DNA from: Autumnicola lenta
GTDB taxonomy: Bacteria > Bacteroidota > Bacteroidia > Flavobacteriales > Flavobacteriaceae
Assembly (NCBI RefSeq): GCF_031846515.1
Contig: NZ_JAVRHO010000024.1
Location: 1-52,226, forward strand
Direction: 5' to 3'
Length of the DNA: 52,226 nucleotides
Positions 18,323 through 27,637 of this stretch are shown one piece after another (position 1 is the stretch's first letter; the number at the start of each line of letters is the position of its first letter). The notes under the pieces were generated by a model that worked only from the letters and a program-made list of their open reading frames with translations, did not search any database and was not told where the DNA came from. Both the position numbers and the translations under genes were made by a program.

Positions 18323-18581
18323 ATTCCTGGATTAATTGCTGTTCCAGATATTGGGAATTTATGACCAGTTGGTTTACAAGGCTGGGATTTTGTTCTTCCT
18401 CTTTTACAACACTATTGAATAACGTATTGAAGCGCCTAATTAACTCCAAAGTTTTTAGGGGTAACTGAAAAAAAATCCCCTTTGCGTAGACCTCATCTAC
18501 TAATATTTTTACGGAAGCGATTTGGTTATACTCTTCTTCTGTTGTTTGTATGTAATTGATTTCCTGAATCAAAGCTGACAT
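18318..18581 (-). CDS. Small conserved-looking protein of unknown function
   Basis: 87 residues, ATG start, no signal peptide. It is predicted mostly helical: EINYIQTTEEEYNQIASVKILVDEVYAKG, then 'LPLKTLELIRRFNTLFNSVV' and 'NSQYLEQQLIQEL'. Coding is supported by a sensible amphipathic pattern, its own terminator and the absence of a competing frame. I do not recognise a family. Confidence 0.55.
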   Translation of the reverse strand: MSALIQEINYIQTTEEEYNQIASVKILVDEVYAKGIFFQLPLKTLELIRRFNTLFNSVVKEEEQNPSLVNQLVINSQYLEQQLIQEL

Positions 18582-18806
18582 GTTTATAGTCTTAGCTAAG
18601 CAGGTATTAAGTGTAGATTTGGCAGTGTAAATATAAGGGGTATCTGTATTATTAATCGCCGTTTTTCAGGATAATCTGTCAAACACAACGTTTTATCGAT
18701 AAAGTGATTTTATTTTAAACTTTTCCTTCTGTTTCTGACCATTTGTAAGTCAAAATTCTCATACCTATTTTAGAAAGCTTAATTTTTATGTAATGATTTT
18801 TAAAAC

Positions 18807-18814
18807 TATATTTG
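18807..18814 (+). promoter_or_regulatory. -7 box of the manA promoter
   Basis: TATATTTG fits the Bacteroidota -7 consensus TAnnTTTG, 32 bp upstream of the manA ATG. The expected TTTG about 19 bp upstream is only weakly present (TTTT). Confidence 0.4.
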
Positions 18815-18845
18815 ATTGACTTAAACAAATCAAAAAATCTCTTCA

Positions 18846-19817
18846 ATGTTAGATTACCCGTTAAGATTCACCCCAATACTAAAGGAAAAAATTTGGGGTG
18901 GAAATAAGCTAAAAGATATTTTAAACAAGCATTCTGTTGTCGAGAATCTTGGTGAGAGCTGGGAAATTTCCGGAGTGCAGGATAATGTATCGGTTGTTGA
19001 AAACGGTTCCTTACGCGGTACTTCTTTGAAAAAGCTTATAGAAGAGAACAAAGGCCACTTATTGGGAGAGAAAATTTATGAGCATTTTGGCAACGACTTT
19101 CCTCTACTTATAAAGTTCATTGATGCGAGTACAGAACTTTCAGTTCAATTACATCCCAATGACCGGCTTGCAAAAAAGCGCCATAATTCCTTTGGAAAGA
19201 CAGAAATGTGGTATATCATGCAGGCTGATAATGATGCTAAAATAAATGTTGGTTTTAAAGAGACTATAAGTCGCGATGACTACCTTCAGGCTCTGGAAGC
19301 GGGTGAGATTACTAAACTTCTGAATTTCGAAGAGGTAAAGAAAGGGGATAGCTTTTTTATAAATACAGGTAAGGTCCATGCTATAGGAGCCGGGGTTTTA
19401 TTGGCAGAAATTCAGCAGACCTCAGACATTACGTATAGAATTTACGATTGGGACAGGAAAGATGCAGATGGCAATGGCCGTGAGCTTCATACGGCGTTGG
19501 CAATAGACGCAATAGATTTTGAGAGAAAGGACGACTTTAAATTGAGCTACGATAAAAATATCTATCAGTCTTCCAATATAGCCCGGTGCCAGTATTTTAC
19601 AACAAATTACCTCCCAATTAAAGGAAAGCTGAAAAAAGATTATTCTGATCTGGATTCTTTTGTAATCTACATGTGTGTTAGTGGACAAGCTGAAATTTCT
19701 GTAAAAGGGAATTCGGAAAATATTAAGCAGGGCCAAACGATCTTAATTCCTGCAAATATTCAAAAAGTGGAGATAGAAGGAGAAGATTGCGAACTTTTGG
19801 AAGTTTGTATTAACTAA
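18846..19817 (+). CDS. manA: Mannose-6-phosphate isomerase, class I
   Basis: 323 residues, the short form of type I phosphomannose isomerases. It interconverts mannose-6-phosphate and fructose-6-phosphate using zinc. Ligand motifs are visible: 'VQLHPND', 'GKTEMWYIM', and 'VHAIGAGVLLAEIQQTSDITYRIYDWDR'. The N terminus (LRFTPILKEKIWGGNKL) and 'GESWEISG' are family hallmarks. The C-terminal cupin-like strand region ends 'GQTILIPANIQKVEI'. It is monocistronic; the repeat array begins 64 bp after its stop. Confidence 0.95.
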   Translation: MLDYPLRFTPILKEKIWGGNKLKDILNKHSVVENLGESWEISGVQDNVSVVENGSLRGTSLKKLIEENKGHLLGEKIYEHFGNDFPLLIKFIDASTELSVQLHPNDRLAKKRHNSFGKTEMWYIMQADNDAKINVGFKETISRDDYLQALEAGEITKLLNFEEVKKGDSFFINTGKVHAIGAGVLLAEIQQTSDITYRIYDWDRKDADGNGRELHTALAIDAIDFERKDDFKLSYDKNIYQSSNIARCQYFTTNYLPIKGKLKKDYSDLDSFVIYMCVSGQAEISVKGNSENIKQGQTILIPANIQKVEIEGEDCELLEVCIN

Positions 19818-19880
19818 AAAGCAATCTTGATTTTTACTTCCGATTTGTTGTCTGTTGTCAGTTATTAAAAAGCAGGTGGC

Positions 19881-21210
19881 GGTTTTAAAATGGCAATTAT
19901 CGGCAGAGAATAGTTGCATACCTCAGTTTCTCCCGCGGATTTTGCTGATTTGCGCAGAAAAACAAGAGAAAACACTCATATAGCAGGAGAATTTAATCTT
20001 TTCACAAAATATTTTCTCCTGCCTCTTGTTTCTTGGAGCAAAGCGATCCTGGGTCTTCTTTTGTTTCGGTTTTAAAATGACAATTATCGGCAGAGAATAG
20101 TTGCATACCTCAGTTTCTCCCGCGGATTCCGCAGATTTCCGCAGAAAAACAAGAAAACACTCATATAGCAAGAGAATTTAATCTTTTCACAAAACATTTT
20201 TCTCCTGCCTCTTGTTTCTTGCAGCGAAGCGGTCCTAGGTCTTCTATTCCGTTTCGGTTTTAAAATGGCAATTATCGGCAGAGAATAGTTGTATACCTCA
20301 GTTTCTCCCGCGGATTCTGCTGATTTGCGCAGAAAAACAAGAGAAAACACTCATATAGCAGGAGAATTTAATCTTTTCACAAAACATTTTTGTCCTGCCT
20401 CTTGTTTCTTGCAGCGAAACTATCCTGGGTCTTCTTTTCCGTTTCGGTTTTAAAATGGCAATTATCGGCAGAGAATAGTTGCATACCTCAGTTTCTCCCG
20501 CGGATTTTGCTGATTTGCGCAGAAAAACAAGAGAAAACACTCATATAGCAGGAGAATTTAATCTTTTCACAAAATATTTTCTCCTGCCTCTTGTTTCTTG
20601 GAGCAAAGCGATCCTGGGTCTTCTTTTGTTTCGGTTTTAAAATGACAATTATCGGCAGAGAATAGTTGCATACCTCAGTTTCTCCCGCGGATTTCGCTGA
20701 TTTGCGCAGAAAAACAAGAAAACACTCATATAGCAAGAGAATTTAATCTTTTCACAAAACATTTTTCTCCTGCCTCTTGTTTCTTGCAGCGAAGCGGTCC
20801 TGGGTCTTCTATTCCGTTTCGGTTTTAAAATGGCAATTATCGGCAGAGAATAGTTGTATACCTCAGTTTCTCCCGCGGATTCCGCTGATTTGCGCAGAAA
20901 AACAAGAGAAAACACTCATATAGCAGGAGAATTTAATTTTTTCACAAAACATTTTTGTCCTGCCTCTTGTTTCTTGCAGCGAAACTATTCTGGGTCTTCT
21001 TTTCCGTTTCGGTTTTAAAATGACAATTATCGGCAGAGAATAGTTACATAGCTCTTTCTCCTGCGGATCTTGCTGATTTGCGCAGAAAAACAAGAGAAAA
21101 CACTCATATAGCAGGAGAATTTAATCTTTTCACAAAACATTTTTCTCCTGCCTCTTGTTTCTTGCAGCGAAGCGATCCTGGGTATTCTTTTCCGTTTCGG
21201 TGTTAAAATT
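19881..21210. repeat. Tandem array of 187-190 bp monomers organised as a repeated 565-bp trimer
   Basis: The landmark TTTAAAATGRCAATTATCGG occurs with its TG at 19891, 20078, 20266, 20456, 20643, 20831 and 21021: steps 187, 188, 190, 187, 188, 190. Monomers one trimer apart (565 bp) are nearly identical, while neighbours within a trimer differ more, so a three-monomer block was duplicated. Each monomer contains GCAGGAGAA ... TTCTCCTGC (inverted, perfect in some copies), TTTGCGCAGAAAAAC, and the dispersed AATTGCC core in reverse. Minus-strand open frames of 76-88 codons across the units are by-products of the repeat. Confidence 0.93.
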
Positions 21211-21261
21211 TAGACCCCAAAAAGACGATTTTCGATACGGACATTTTTCAGTAGGACGCAA

Positions 21262-22260
21262 TTACTCCTTCTTCAGAATATTCTCGATTTTTTGTAATTC
21301 ATCCTCACTGAATTTCAGGTTTTGCAGCGCTGCGATGTTATCCTCCAGCTGGGAAACCTTGCTCACGCCCACAAGTACAGAAGTTACACGCTCATCTTTT
21401 AATAACCATGCCACCGCCATTTGCGCCAGACTTTGATTTCTTGACTCTGCAAGTTTATTTAGTTTCTGAACCTGGTCCACTACTTCGGGTGTAATCTGGG
21501 TTTCATCAAGGTAACTGCCTTTGGTAGCTGCCCGCGAATCTTCTGGAATTCCGTGCAGATACTTAGACGTTAAAATTCCTTGTTCAAGAGGTGAAAAAAC
21601 AATACTGCCAATACCTTCCCTTTCCAACGTGTTCAATAACCCATTTTCTACCCAACGATCCATCATATTATAGCGCGGCTGGTGAATTAGAAATGGAGTT
21701 CCCTGTTCCCTTAGGATTTCTGCGGCTCTGGCGGTATCTTTTGGAGAATATTGAGAAATTCCTACATACAAAGCCTTTCCCGATCTTACAATCTGATCCA
21801 GTGCACCCATTGTTTCTTCCAGAGGAGTGTCTGGGTCTGGCCTGTGATGATAAAAAATATCCACATAATCCAATCCCATTCTTTTTAAAGATTGGTCCAG
21901 GCTGGCAATGAGATATTTCCTGGAACCAAAATTACCATAAGGCCCGGGCCACATATCCCAGCCTGCTTTGGTGGAAATTATAAGTTCATCCCTGTATTGC
22001 TTAAAATCTTCTGCAAAGATCTTCCCGAAATTTTTCTCTGCAGAGCCATAAGGAGGGCCGTAATTATTAGCTAAATCAAAGTGAGTTATACCATTATCAA
22101 AGGCTGTTCTCAAAATGTTCCTGGCATTGTCAAAATCGTCATTATCCCCAAAGTTGTGCCAGAGTCCCAGCGAAAGAAGGGGAAGCAGAATTCCACTTTT
22201 ACCGCAACGGCGGTATTGCATCTTATCGTACCTGTCTTTATTGGCAGTGTAATTTTCCAT
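21262..22260 (-). CDS. yghZ: YghZ-type aldo/keto reductase (L-glyceraldehyde-3-phosphate reductase family)
   Basis: 332 residues. An NADPH-dependent AKR14-like oxidoreductase. The catalytic tetrad is visible: Asp and Tyr in 'HFDLANNYGPPYGSAE', Lys in 'IISTKAGWDMWPGPYG', His in 'IFYHHRPDPDTPLEETM'. 'GKALYVGISQYSP' and 'VLVGVSKVSQLEDN' contribute cofactor binding. The N-terminal YRRCGKSGILLPLLSLGLWHNFG is typical of YghZ. It is cytosolic and lies 240 bp downstream of deoD on the same strand, with an AATTGCC element in between. Confidence 0.9.
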   Translation of the reverse strand: MENYTANKDRYDKMQYRRCGKSGILLPLLSLGLWHNFGDNDDFDNARNILRTAFDNGITHFDLANNYGPPYGSAEKNFGKIFAEDFKQYRDELIISTKAGWDMWPGPYGNFGSRKYLIASLDQSLKRMGLDYVDIFYHHRPDPDTPLEETMGALDQIVRSGKALYVGISQYSPKDTARAAEILREQGTPFLIHQPRYNMMDRWVENGLLNTLEREGIGSIVFSPLEQGILTSKYLHGIPEDSRAATKGSYLDETQITPEVVDQVQKLNKLAESRNQSLAQMAVAWLLKDERVTSVLVGVSKVSQLEDNIAALQNLKFSEDELQKIENILKKE

Positions 22261-22472
22261 TTTTAATTTTTAAATTGGTTATTAAGTTTCGGCTTGTCAA
22301 TTGGCTTTAAATTTTCCGAATAAAAGCCATTTAATATATGTTTTAATCGTAAAGTTACATTTTTACGCGGTTTTTATTACTTTTATGGCTGCATGAATCA
22401 CTCACTTCTTCAGTTTTAAGCTTCTGGATGTAGAAAATAACATGCTTTCAATATTCAAATTGTGACCCCATT

Positions 22473-22490
22473 AAATTGGCAGTTTTCGGT
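22473..22490 (-). repeat. Dispersed intergenic element core
   Basis: AAATTGGCAGTTTTCGGT on the plus strand, i.e. ACCGAAAACTGCCAATTT on the minus strand, ten bases downstream of the deoD stop. Confidence 0.55.
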
Positions 22491-22499
22491 CTGTCTTGT

Positions 22500-23201
22500 T
22501 TATTCCGCAGTATTTAAGGCGATTTTAATCATTTTAGAAAAGGACCTCTCCCTGTCTTCAGCGCTTAAACTTTCTCCGCTAATCAGGGAATCGGAAATTG
22601 TTAATATGGAAAGGGCAGAAACGCCGTGCTGTGCTGCGACGGTATAAATTCCTGCAGTTTCCATTTCTACACAAAGGATGTTTAATTTTGCCCATTTTCG
22701 GTATTCATTCTCATCTTCTTCATAAAAAGCATCAGAAGAAAGAATATTCCCGGCGTGCACTGCTATATTTTCTCTCTGTGAAAAATTAGCTGCTCTTAAA
22801 AAGAGTTCTGAGTCTGCAGTAGGGGAGAAATGTGCCCCCGGAAATCTAGCAGTGTTAATACCCGATGTAGAAGAAGCCGCCATTGCGATTACAATATCAT
22901 TAATTTTAACTTTTTCCTGATAAGATCCTGCTGAACCTACCCGGATAAGATTTTTTACTCCAAATTCGTTTATCAATTCGTGGCAGTAGATAAGCGTAGA
23001 AGGAATTCCCATTCCCGTACCTTGCACTGAAACCTTTTTTCCCTGGAAAGTGCCCGTAAACCCCAGCATTCCCCTTATATTATTATACTCTACTGCATTT
23101 TCAAGAAATTCTTCTGCAATCCACTTTGCCCTTAAGGGATCTCCCGGTAAAAGAACAGTTTCTGCAATTTCTTCTTTTTTTGCATTTATGTGAATGCTCA
23201 T
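22500..23201 (-). CDS. deoD: Purine nucleoside phosphorylase, DeoD type
   Basis: 233 residues, the length of hexameric DeoD enzymes. It cleaves purine (deoxy)ribonucleosides with phosphate. Motifs: 'VLLPGDPLRAKWIAEEFL' (phosphate-binding), 'GMGIPSTLIYCHELI', 'LIRVGSAGSYQ', 'VEMETAGIYTVA' (ribose), and 'ISDSLISGE' with the Asp that protonates purine N7. It overlaps deoC by 4 bp (ATGA), so the two are one operon for deoxynucleoside salvage. Confidence 0.95.
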   Translation of the reverse strand: MSIHINAKKEEIAETVLLPGDPLRAKWIAEEFLENAVEYNNIRGMLGFTGTFQGKKVSVQGTGMGIPSTLIYCHELINEFGVKNLIRVGSAGSYQEKVKINDIVIAMAASSTSGINTARFPGAHFSPTADSELFLRAANFSQRENIAVHAGNILSSDAFYEEDENEYRKWAKLNILCVEMETAGIYTVAAQHGVSALSILTISDSLISGESLSAEDRERSFSKMIKIALNTAE

Positions 23202-23842
23202 ATGTTTTTAATTAAAGATATTCCTGAAGAGGTACCCAGGCGGGCTGCCCCAAGTTTAATAAATTTTTCTGCAGTTTCGGTGTCTTTTATTCCGCCTGAA
23301 GCTTTTATCTGAAGTTCTTCTTGTACTATAGATTTCATCAGTTTAACATCCTCAAAACTGGCACCGGAAGTTCCAAAGCCTGTAGAAGTTTTTCCAAAAT
23401 TTGCCTTTGCACGGAGCGCACATTTACATGCCGCAATTATTTCTTCCTTGGTAAGGTAACAGGTTTCGATGATAACTTTCAGGATTTTTCTTCCAATTGT
23501 TTTTTTTATTAGCGCAATTTCATTTTGAACAACTTCTAAATTACCGGCTTTTAACTGCCCGATGTTGATGACCATATCTATCTCATCGGCTCCCTGCGAA
23601 ATGCACCGTTCAGCTTCAAAAATCTTTGATTCAATTTCCATTGCACCAAGCGGAAATCCAATAACTGCAGCCAGCTTGATCTCCGAAGTTTTAAGCTGTT
23701 CACAGGCGAGCTGAACGTAACAGCCGTTTACGCAAACGGCATAAAATTGATGTTCTACGGCTTCAGCGCACAAGTTCTTAATATCTTGTGGTGTCGCTGT
23801 CGGTTTTAAATTAGTGTGATCTATAAATTTATTAAGTTGCAT
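23198..23842 (-). CDS. deoC: Deoxyribose-phosphate aldolase
   Basis: 214 residues. It splits 2-deoxyribose-5-phosphate into glyceraldehyde-3-phosphate and acetaldehyde. Motifs: 'FIDHTNLKPTATPQDI', 'VCVNGCYVQLA', 'EIDMVINIGQLKAG', 'KVIIETCYLT' (Schiff-base Lys), 'FGKTSTGFG' (second Lys) and 'IKASGGIKD'. First gene of the deoC-deoD operon. Confidence 0.95.
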   Translation of the reverse strand: MQLNKFIDHTNLKPTATPQDIKNLCAEAVEHQFYAVCVNGCYVQLACEQLKTSEIKLAAVIGFPLGAMEIESKIFEAERCISQGADEIDMVINIGQLKAGNLEVVQNEIALIKKTIGRKILKVIIETCYLTKEEIIAACKCALRAKANFGKTSTGFGTSGASFEDVKLMKSIVQEELQIKASGGIKDTETAEKFIKLGAARLGTSSGISLIKNI

Positions 23843-24137
23843 TTAAGGTTTTTTTGTAAGGTAAGGGAGTAAATACTTCATGTCTTTAATTTCATTAAAA
23901 TTTCTAAAAATCTAAAGTTCTTTTAAACTGTTTTGGGTGAAAAAGAGTACTGGCAATATATTAAAGAAATGACTGGTATCATACAGGTGAACTTTTAGAA
24001 TTTAAAGATGAATGCCAATCCTTTTCATGGTTATTCACAAAAAATGAATAGATTTATCGCATAATTCAGTAGATATAAGACAGAATAGTTTAATAATACC
24101 AAATAAATCTATAATAGCATCAATTTTAATAAAATAA

Positions 24138-24872
24138 ATGAAATCCTATTTTAAGCTTCTACTAATATTTTTCTTCTTTTCACCATTCTACTTAATAACG
24201 GCTCAGATCTCACAGCCAGAGAAGCAATATCTAATGTTATATGATAATGTAATAGGTTTAGAAAATACATCACTTTATAATGGGGTGGAATATGTAGAAG
24301 AATATCGCACAATAAACAGGGAACATCAGTTTTTCCCCTCGCGGGATTTTGTTGAAGGCAATCTCCAGTATGATGATGAAATTTTTTACGATGTATTTCT
24401 AAAATTTGATGTCTATAACAATCGCTTAATTGCGGCACTTAAAAGTGGTAATAAAGAAACTGTTTTACAACTTATTTCAGAAAAGGTTGACTGGTTCCAG
24501 GTATATGAAAAGATATTTATTAATGTAGGGAGTTATGAGAATATTTCCGGCTTTTTGGAATTACTTGCCGGGAGCAATACTTCTGGTATTTATAAGCAGT
24601 ACGTTCTGGATCCTATAGAAATGCGAGATAAACAGTTTGTATATTATGAATTTAAACCCAGGGATAGCCGGTATTATTTACTTAAAGACAATCAATATTT
24701 TCTTGTTGATTCCAGTAAGGATTTTATAAATGTTTTTCCGAATGAAAAAGAAAGGATAAGAAAATTCTACAAGAGCAATAAAAATCTTTTAAAAGCCAGT
24801 AGGGACCAGTTTATGAAAAAGCTGTACATAGAGTTGAATGGTATATTAATGGCTAAAAATAATAAAATTTAA
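24138..24872 (+). CDS. Secreted protein of unknown function, first gene of a TonB receptor operon
   Basis: 244 residues with a signal peptide (to about residue 22, LITAQ). It is rich in aromatic and charged residues: 'YEYVEEYRTINREHQFFPSRDFVEGNLQYDDEIFYDVFLKFDVYNNRLI' resembles proteins that hold a phospho- or substrate-binding beta-sheet, but I cannot name a family. The stop at 24872 is immediately followed by the receptor ATG (24873), so they are translationally adjacent. Its product may be a periplasmic or surface partner of the receptor. Confidence 0.7.
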   Translation: MKSYFKLLLIFFFFSPFYLITAQISQPEKQYLMLYDNVIGLENTSLYNGVEYVEEYRTINREHQFFPSRDFVEGNLQYDDEIFYDVFLKFDVYNNRLIAALKSGNKETVLQLISEKVDWFQVYEKIFINVGSYENISGFLELLAGSNTSGIYKQYVLDPIEMRDKQFVYYEFKPRDSRYYLLKDNQYFLVDSSKDFINVFPNEKERIRKFYKSNKNLLKASRDQFMKKLYIELNGILMAKNNKI

Positions 24873-27632
24873 ATGAAAAAATGCCTGCTATGTTTATTGC
24901 TTATTGCCTTTTCTAAAATCTATTCTCAAAAAAGCACCAGCTCTGTAGATATCTCGTTTAAAGATGAAGAAATAATTAATGTCATATCAGAATTAGAAAA
25001 TAGTACACCTTATACCTTTTACTATATTGAAGAATGGGTAAAGGGAGAGAGGGTAACGGGAGAATATGAGAACGAAGCCGTGGAAAATGTGCTGCGGGAT
25101 ATATTCAGCAACACTTTAGTTAATTACTATTTCCTGAAGAATAAGATTATTTTAACCAAAAACAATGTTATTCATGCTGATCTACCTGTTGCTTTCTCTC
25201 CTGATTCGATTGGAACCGTGACCTCTAACATAAATGAAAGGGAAAACAGACCGGTGTTTTATAAAGTTACAGATGCACAGGAAACTGGAAAAATAGAGAC
25301 GGTAAGGATTGGAAAGGAAGATGAAAATTCTTCGAAAAAAAGTTTTACTCTCCACGGCTACATTTTGGATAAGAAGAGTGGTGAGCCTATTTCAAATCTT
25401 GCCCTGGTGGTGAGAAATACAAATATGGGGACGGTAACCAATATTAATGGTTATTATCAACTAAGCCTGGAAACAGGAGAGTATACCCTTGAAACTCGAT
25501 CCCTGGGAAGTGAAAATCTGCTTAGACGGGTTGTTATCTACAATGATGGAGAGCTTAATTTTCACCTAAATGAAAACTACGAATCACTTGATGAAGTTGT
25601 TCTGGAAAGCACTTCAGAGGCAAATGTGCGAAGTGTTGTTGCAGGCGTACAGCTTATAAAAGCAAGTGAGATTAAAACGATTCCGTTGGTGCTTGGAGAA
25701 AGGGATATTCTGAAGGTAGCTACAATGCTGCCGGGTATTTCCACGGCGGGAGAAGGCTCTTCCGGATATAACGTGAGAGGTGGAAGAGCAGACCAAAATC
25801 TTATTTTACTTGATGATGCCGTCATTTATAATCCGAGTCACTTTTTCGGACTATTTTCTGCCATTAATCCTTTTACCACCGGAGATGTTGAAATCTACAA
25901 AGGGCATATTCCCGCCAGGTATGGAGGTCGTTTATCATCTGTTTTTGACATTCGGACAAAAGAGGGGGACGAACAAAAATTTTCGGGAGAAGCTGCTATA
26001 GGTCCTGTTACAAGTAATATCGCACTGGAAATCCCAATTGTAGAAAATAAAGCATCATTAATAATGGGAGGAAGAAGTACTTATTCTGATTGGATTTTGA
26101 AAGCGCTGGATGATGAATCCCTGAATAACAGTAAAGCAAATTTCTATGATATCATTTTAAAATATGGCCATAGGATTGATGAGAAGAATGCTATAAAAGC
26201 TACCGGCTATTTTAGCAGGGATGTTTTTAGTCTAACTTCAGATTCTCTATTCAGTTACAACAATTTAGCTTTGTCCTTAAAATATGACCGAAAGCTAAAT
26301 AACAAAAACGACGCAAGCTTTATCTTTACCAATAGCAACTATAAATTCAATATAAAATATGACAATGAATTTGCCAGTAGTTTTAATAACGGATACAAAA
26401 TTAATGAGACAGAAGCTAAATTAAACTTTCGCTACAGGTATAGCGAAAAACATCAATTTAACTATGGAATCTCCAGCAAATTGTATACCGTCAACCCCGG
26501 AGAAATAGAACCTTTAGGAGCAGGCTCAAGTATAGAATCATCAACCATTCCTGAAGAGAGAGGACTGGAATCTGCGCTATATCTCTCGGATGATTTTAAA
26601 GTTAATGAAGAGCTTTTGTTTAGTGCCGGTTTGCGCTATTCCTTTTATGCCGCACTGGGCCCGGCTAATCAAAATATTTATCAGGAGGATCTACCCCGGA
26701 GTGAAGGTACGATAACAGGTGTACGCAATTACGAAAAAAATGAAGTCATTAAGACCTACGGCGGACCTGAAGTAAGATTTTCAGCAAGGTATCTCTTAAA
26801 TCCGGAGCTTTCGTTAAAAGCAAGTTATAATAATACTTTTCAATATATTCACACATTATTCAATAATACTACTGTTTCTCCTACAGATATTTATAAATTA
26901 TCAGGTTCCTATATTGAACCACAGAGAGCGTCCCAATATTCCTTTGGAGCATATAAAAATTTCCAGGATGATATTTACGAGGTAAGCCTGGAGGGCTATT
27001 ATAAACAAAGCAGTGACATTCTGGACTTTAAAGTAGGTGCCCAATTATTTCTCAACGAAAATGTTGAGGCGGAAGTAATACAGGGAGAAGGGAAATCTTA
27101 TGGAATAGAATTTCTGCTAAAGAAAAATGAGGGGAGATTAAATGGGTGGCTTGCCTATAGTTATTCCCGGTCTTTTCTAAAATTGGATGGTAATTTTAAT
27201 GAGGAGATTATTAACAATGGTGAGTATTTTGCAGCGAACTTTGATAAACCCCATGATCTAAGTGTGGTCGCAAATTATAAACTGACCAAGAGATTTAGTT
27301 TCTCTGCTAATTTTGTATATCAAACGGGAAGACCTATAACTTATCCTATAGGTAAGTACGATTTTGATAATTCTCAGTACGTATATTACAGCAATAGAAA
27401 TGAATATCGTATTCCCGATTACTACCGTTTGGATTTAAGTTTTAATGTAGAAGGAAATCATAAAATCAAGAAGTTTGCTCACAGTTTCTGGAATATTTCA
27501 ATTTACAATGTATTGGGTAGAAATAACCCTTATTCAGTTTTCTTTGTAACAGACAATGGTGAGGTGGATGCTTATCAAAGTTCAATTTTCTCCATTCCTG
27601 TTCCTACGATTACCTATAATTTTAAATTTTAA
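24873..27632 (+). CDS. TonB-dependent outer membrane receptor with STN and carboxypeptidase-like domains
   Basis: 919 residues with a signal peptide (to ~18). Domain order: STN domain (~22-95, VDISFKDEEIINVISELENSTPYTFYY, IILTKNN), a linker, a CarboxypepD_reg-like beta-sandwich (~165-240, LHGYILDKKSGEPISNLALVV, GTVTNINGYYQLSL), plug (~255-355, LGERDILKVATMLPGIS, GYNVRGGRADQNLILLDDAVIYN, GHIPARYGGRLSSVFDIRTKEG), then a 22-strand barrel ending PTITYNFKF. STN domains usually contact an anti-sigma factor, but no sigma/anti-sigma pair is in the window. No SusD partner is present, so the substrate need not be a glycan. Confidence 0.92.
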   Translation: MKKCLLCLLLIAFSKIYSQKSTSSVDISFKDEEIINVISELENSTPYTFYYIEEWVKGERVTGEYENEAVENVLRDIFSNTLVNYYFLKNKIILTKNNVIHADLPVAFSPDSIGTVTSNINERENRPVFYKVTDAQETGKIETVRIGKEDENSSKKSFTLHGYILDKKSGEPISNLALVVRNTNMGTVTNINGYYQLSLETGEYTLETRSLGSENLLRRVVIYNDGELNFHLNENYESLDEVVLESTSEANVRSVVAGVQLIKASEIKTIPLVLGERDILKVATMLPGISTAGEGSSGYNVRGGRADQNLILLDDAVIYNPSHFFGLFSAINPFTTGDVEIYKGHIPARYGGRLSSVFDIRTKEGDEQKFSGEAAIGPVTSNIALEIPIVENKASLIMGGRSTYSDWILKALDDESLNNSKANFYDIILKYGHRIDEKNAIKATGYFSRDVFSLTSDSLFSYNNLALSLKYDRKLNNKNDASFIFTNSNYKFNIKYDNEFASSFNNGYKINETEAKLNFRYRYSEKHQFNYGISSKLYTVNPGEIEPLGAGSSIESSTIPEERGLESALYLSDDFKVNEELLFSAGLRYSFYAALGPANQNIYQEDLPRSEGTITGVRNYEKNEVIKTYGGPEVRFSARYLLNPELSLKASYNNTFQYIHTLFNNTTVSPTDIYKLSGSYIEPQRASQYSFGAYKNFQDDIYEVSLEGYYKQSSDILDFKVGAQLFLNENVEAEVIQGEGKSYGIEFLLKKNEGRLNGWLAYSYSRSFLKLDGNFNEEIINNGEYFAANFDKPHDLSVVANYKLTKRFSFSANFVYQTGRPITYPIGKYDFDNSQYVYYSNRNEYRIPDYYRLDLSFNVEGNHKIKKFAHSFWNISIYNVLGRNNPYSVFFVTDNGEVDAYQSSIFSIPVPTITYNFKF

Positions 27633-27637
27633 GGTTT

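Noticed and set aside
19923..21093. Series of minus-strand open frames of 76-88 codons with nearly the same sequence, resembling a protein repeat family
   Set aside because: They follow the 565-bp repeat period exactly, cross monomer borders, have no start signals and encode low-quality, compositionally odd peptides.
19881..21210. CRISPR array
   Set aside because: The units are contiguous 187-190 bp repeats without unique 30-40 bp spacers, and no cas gene is present.
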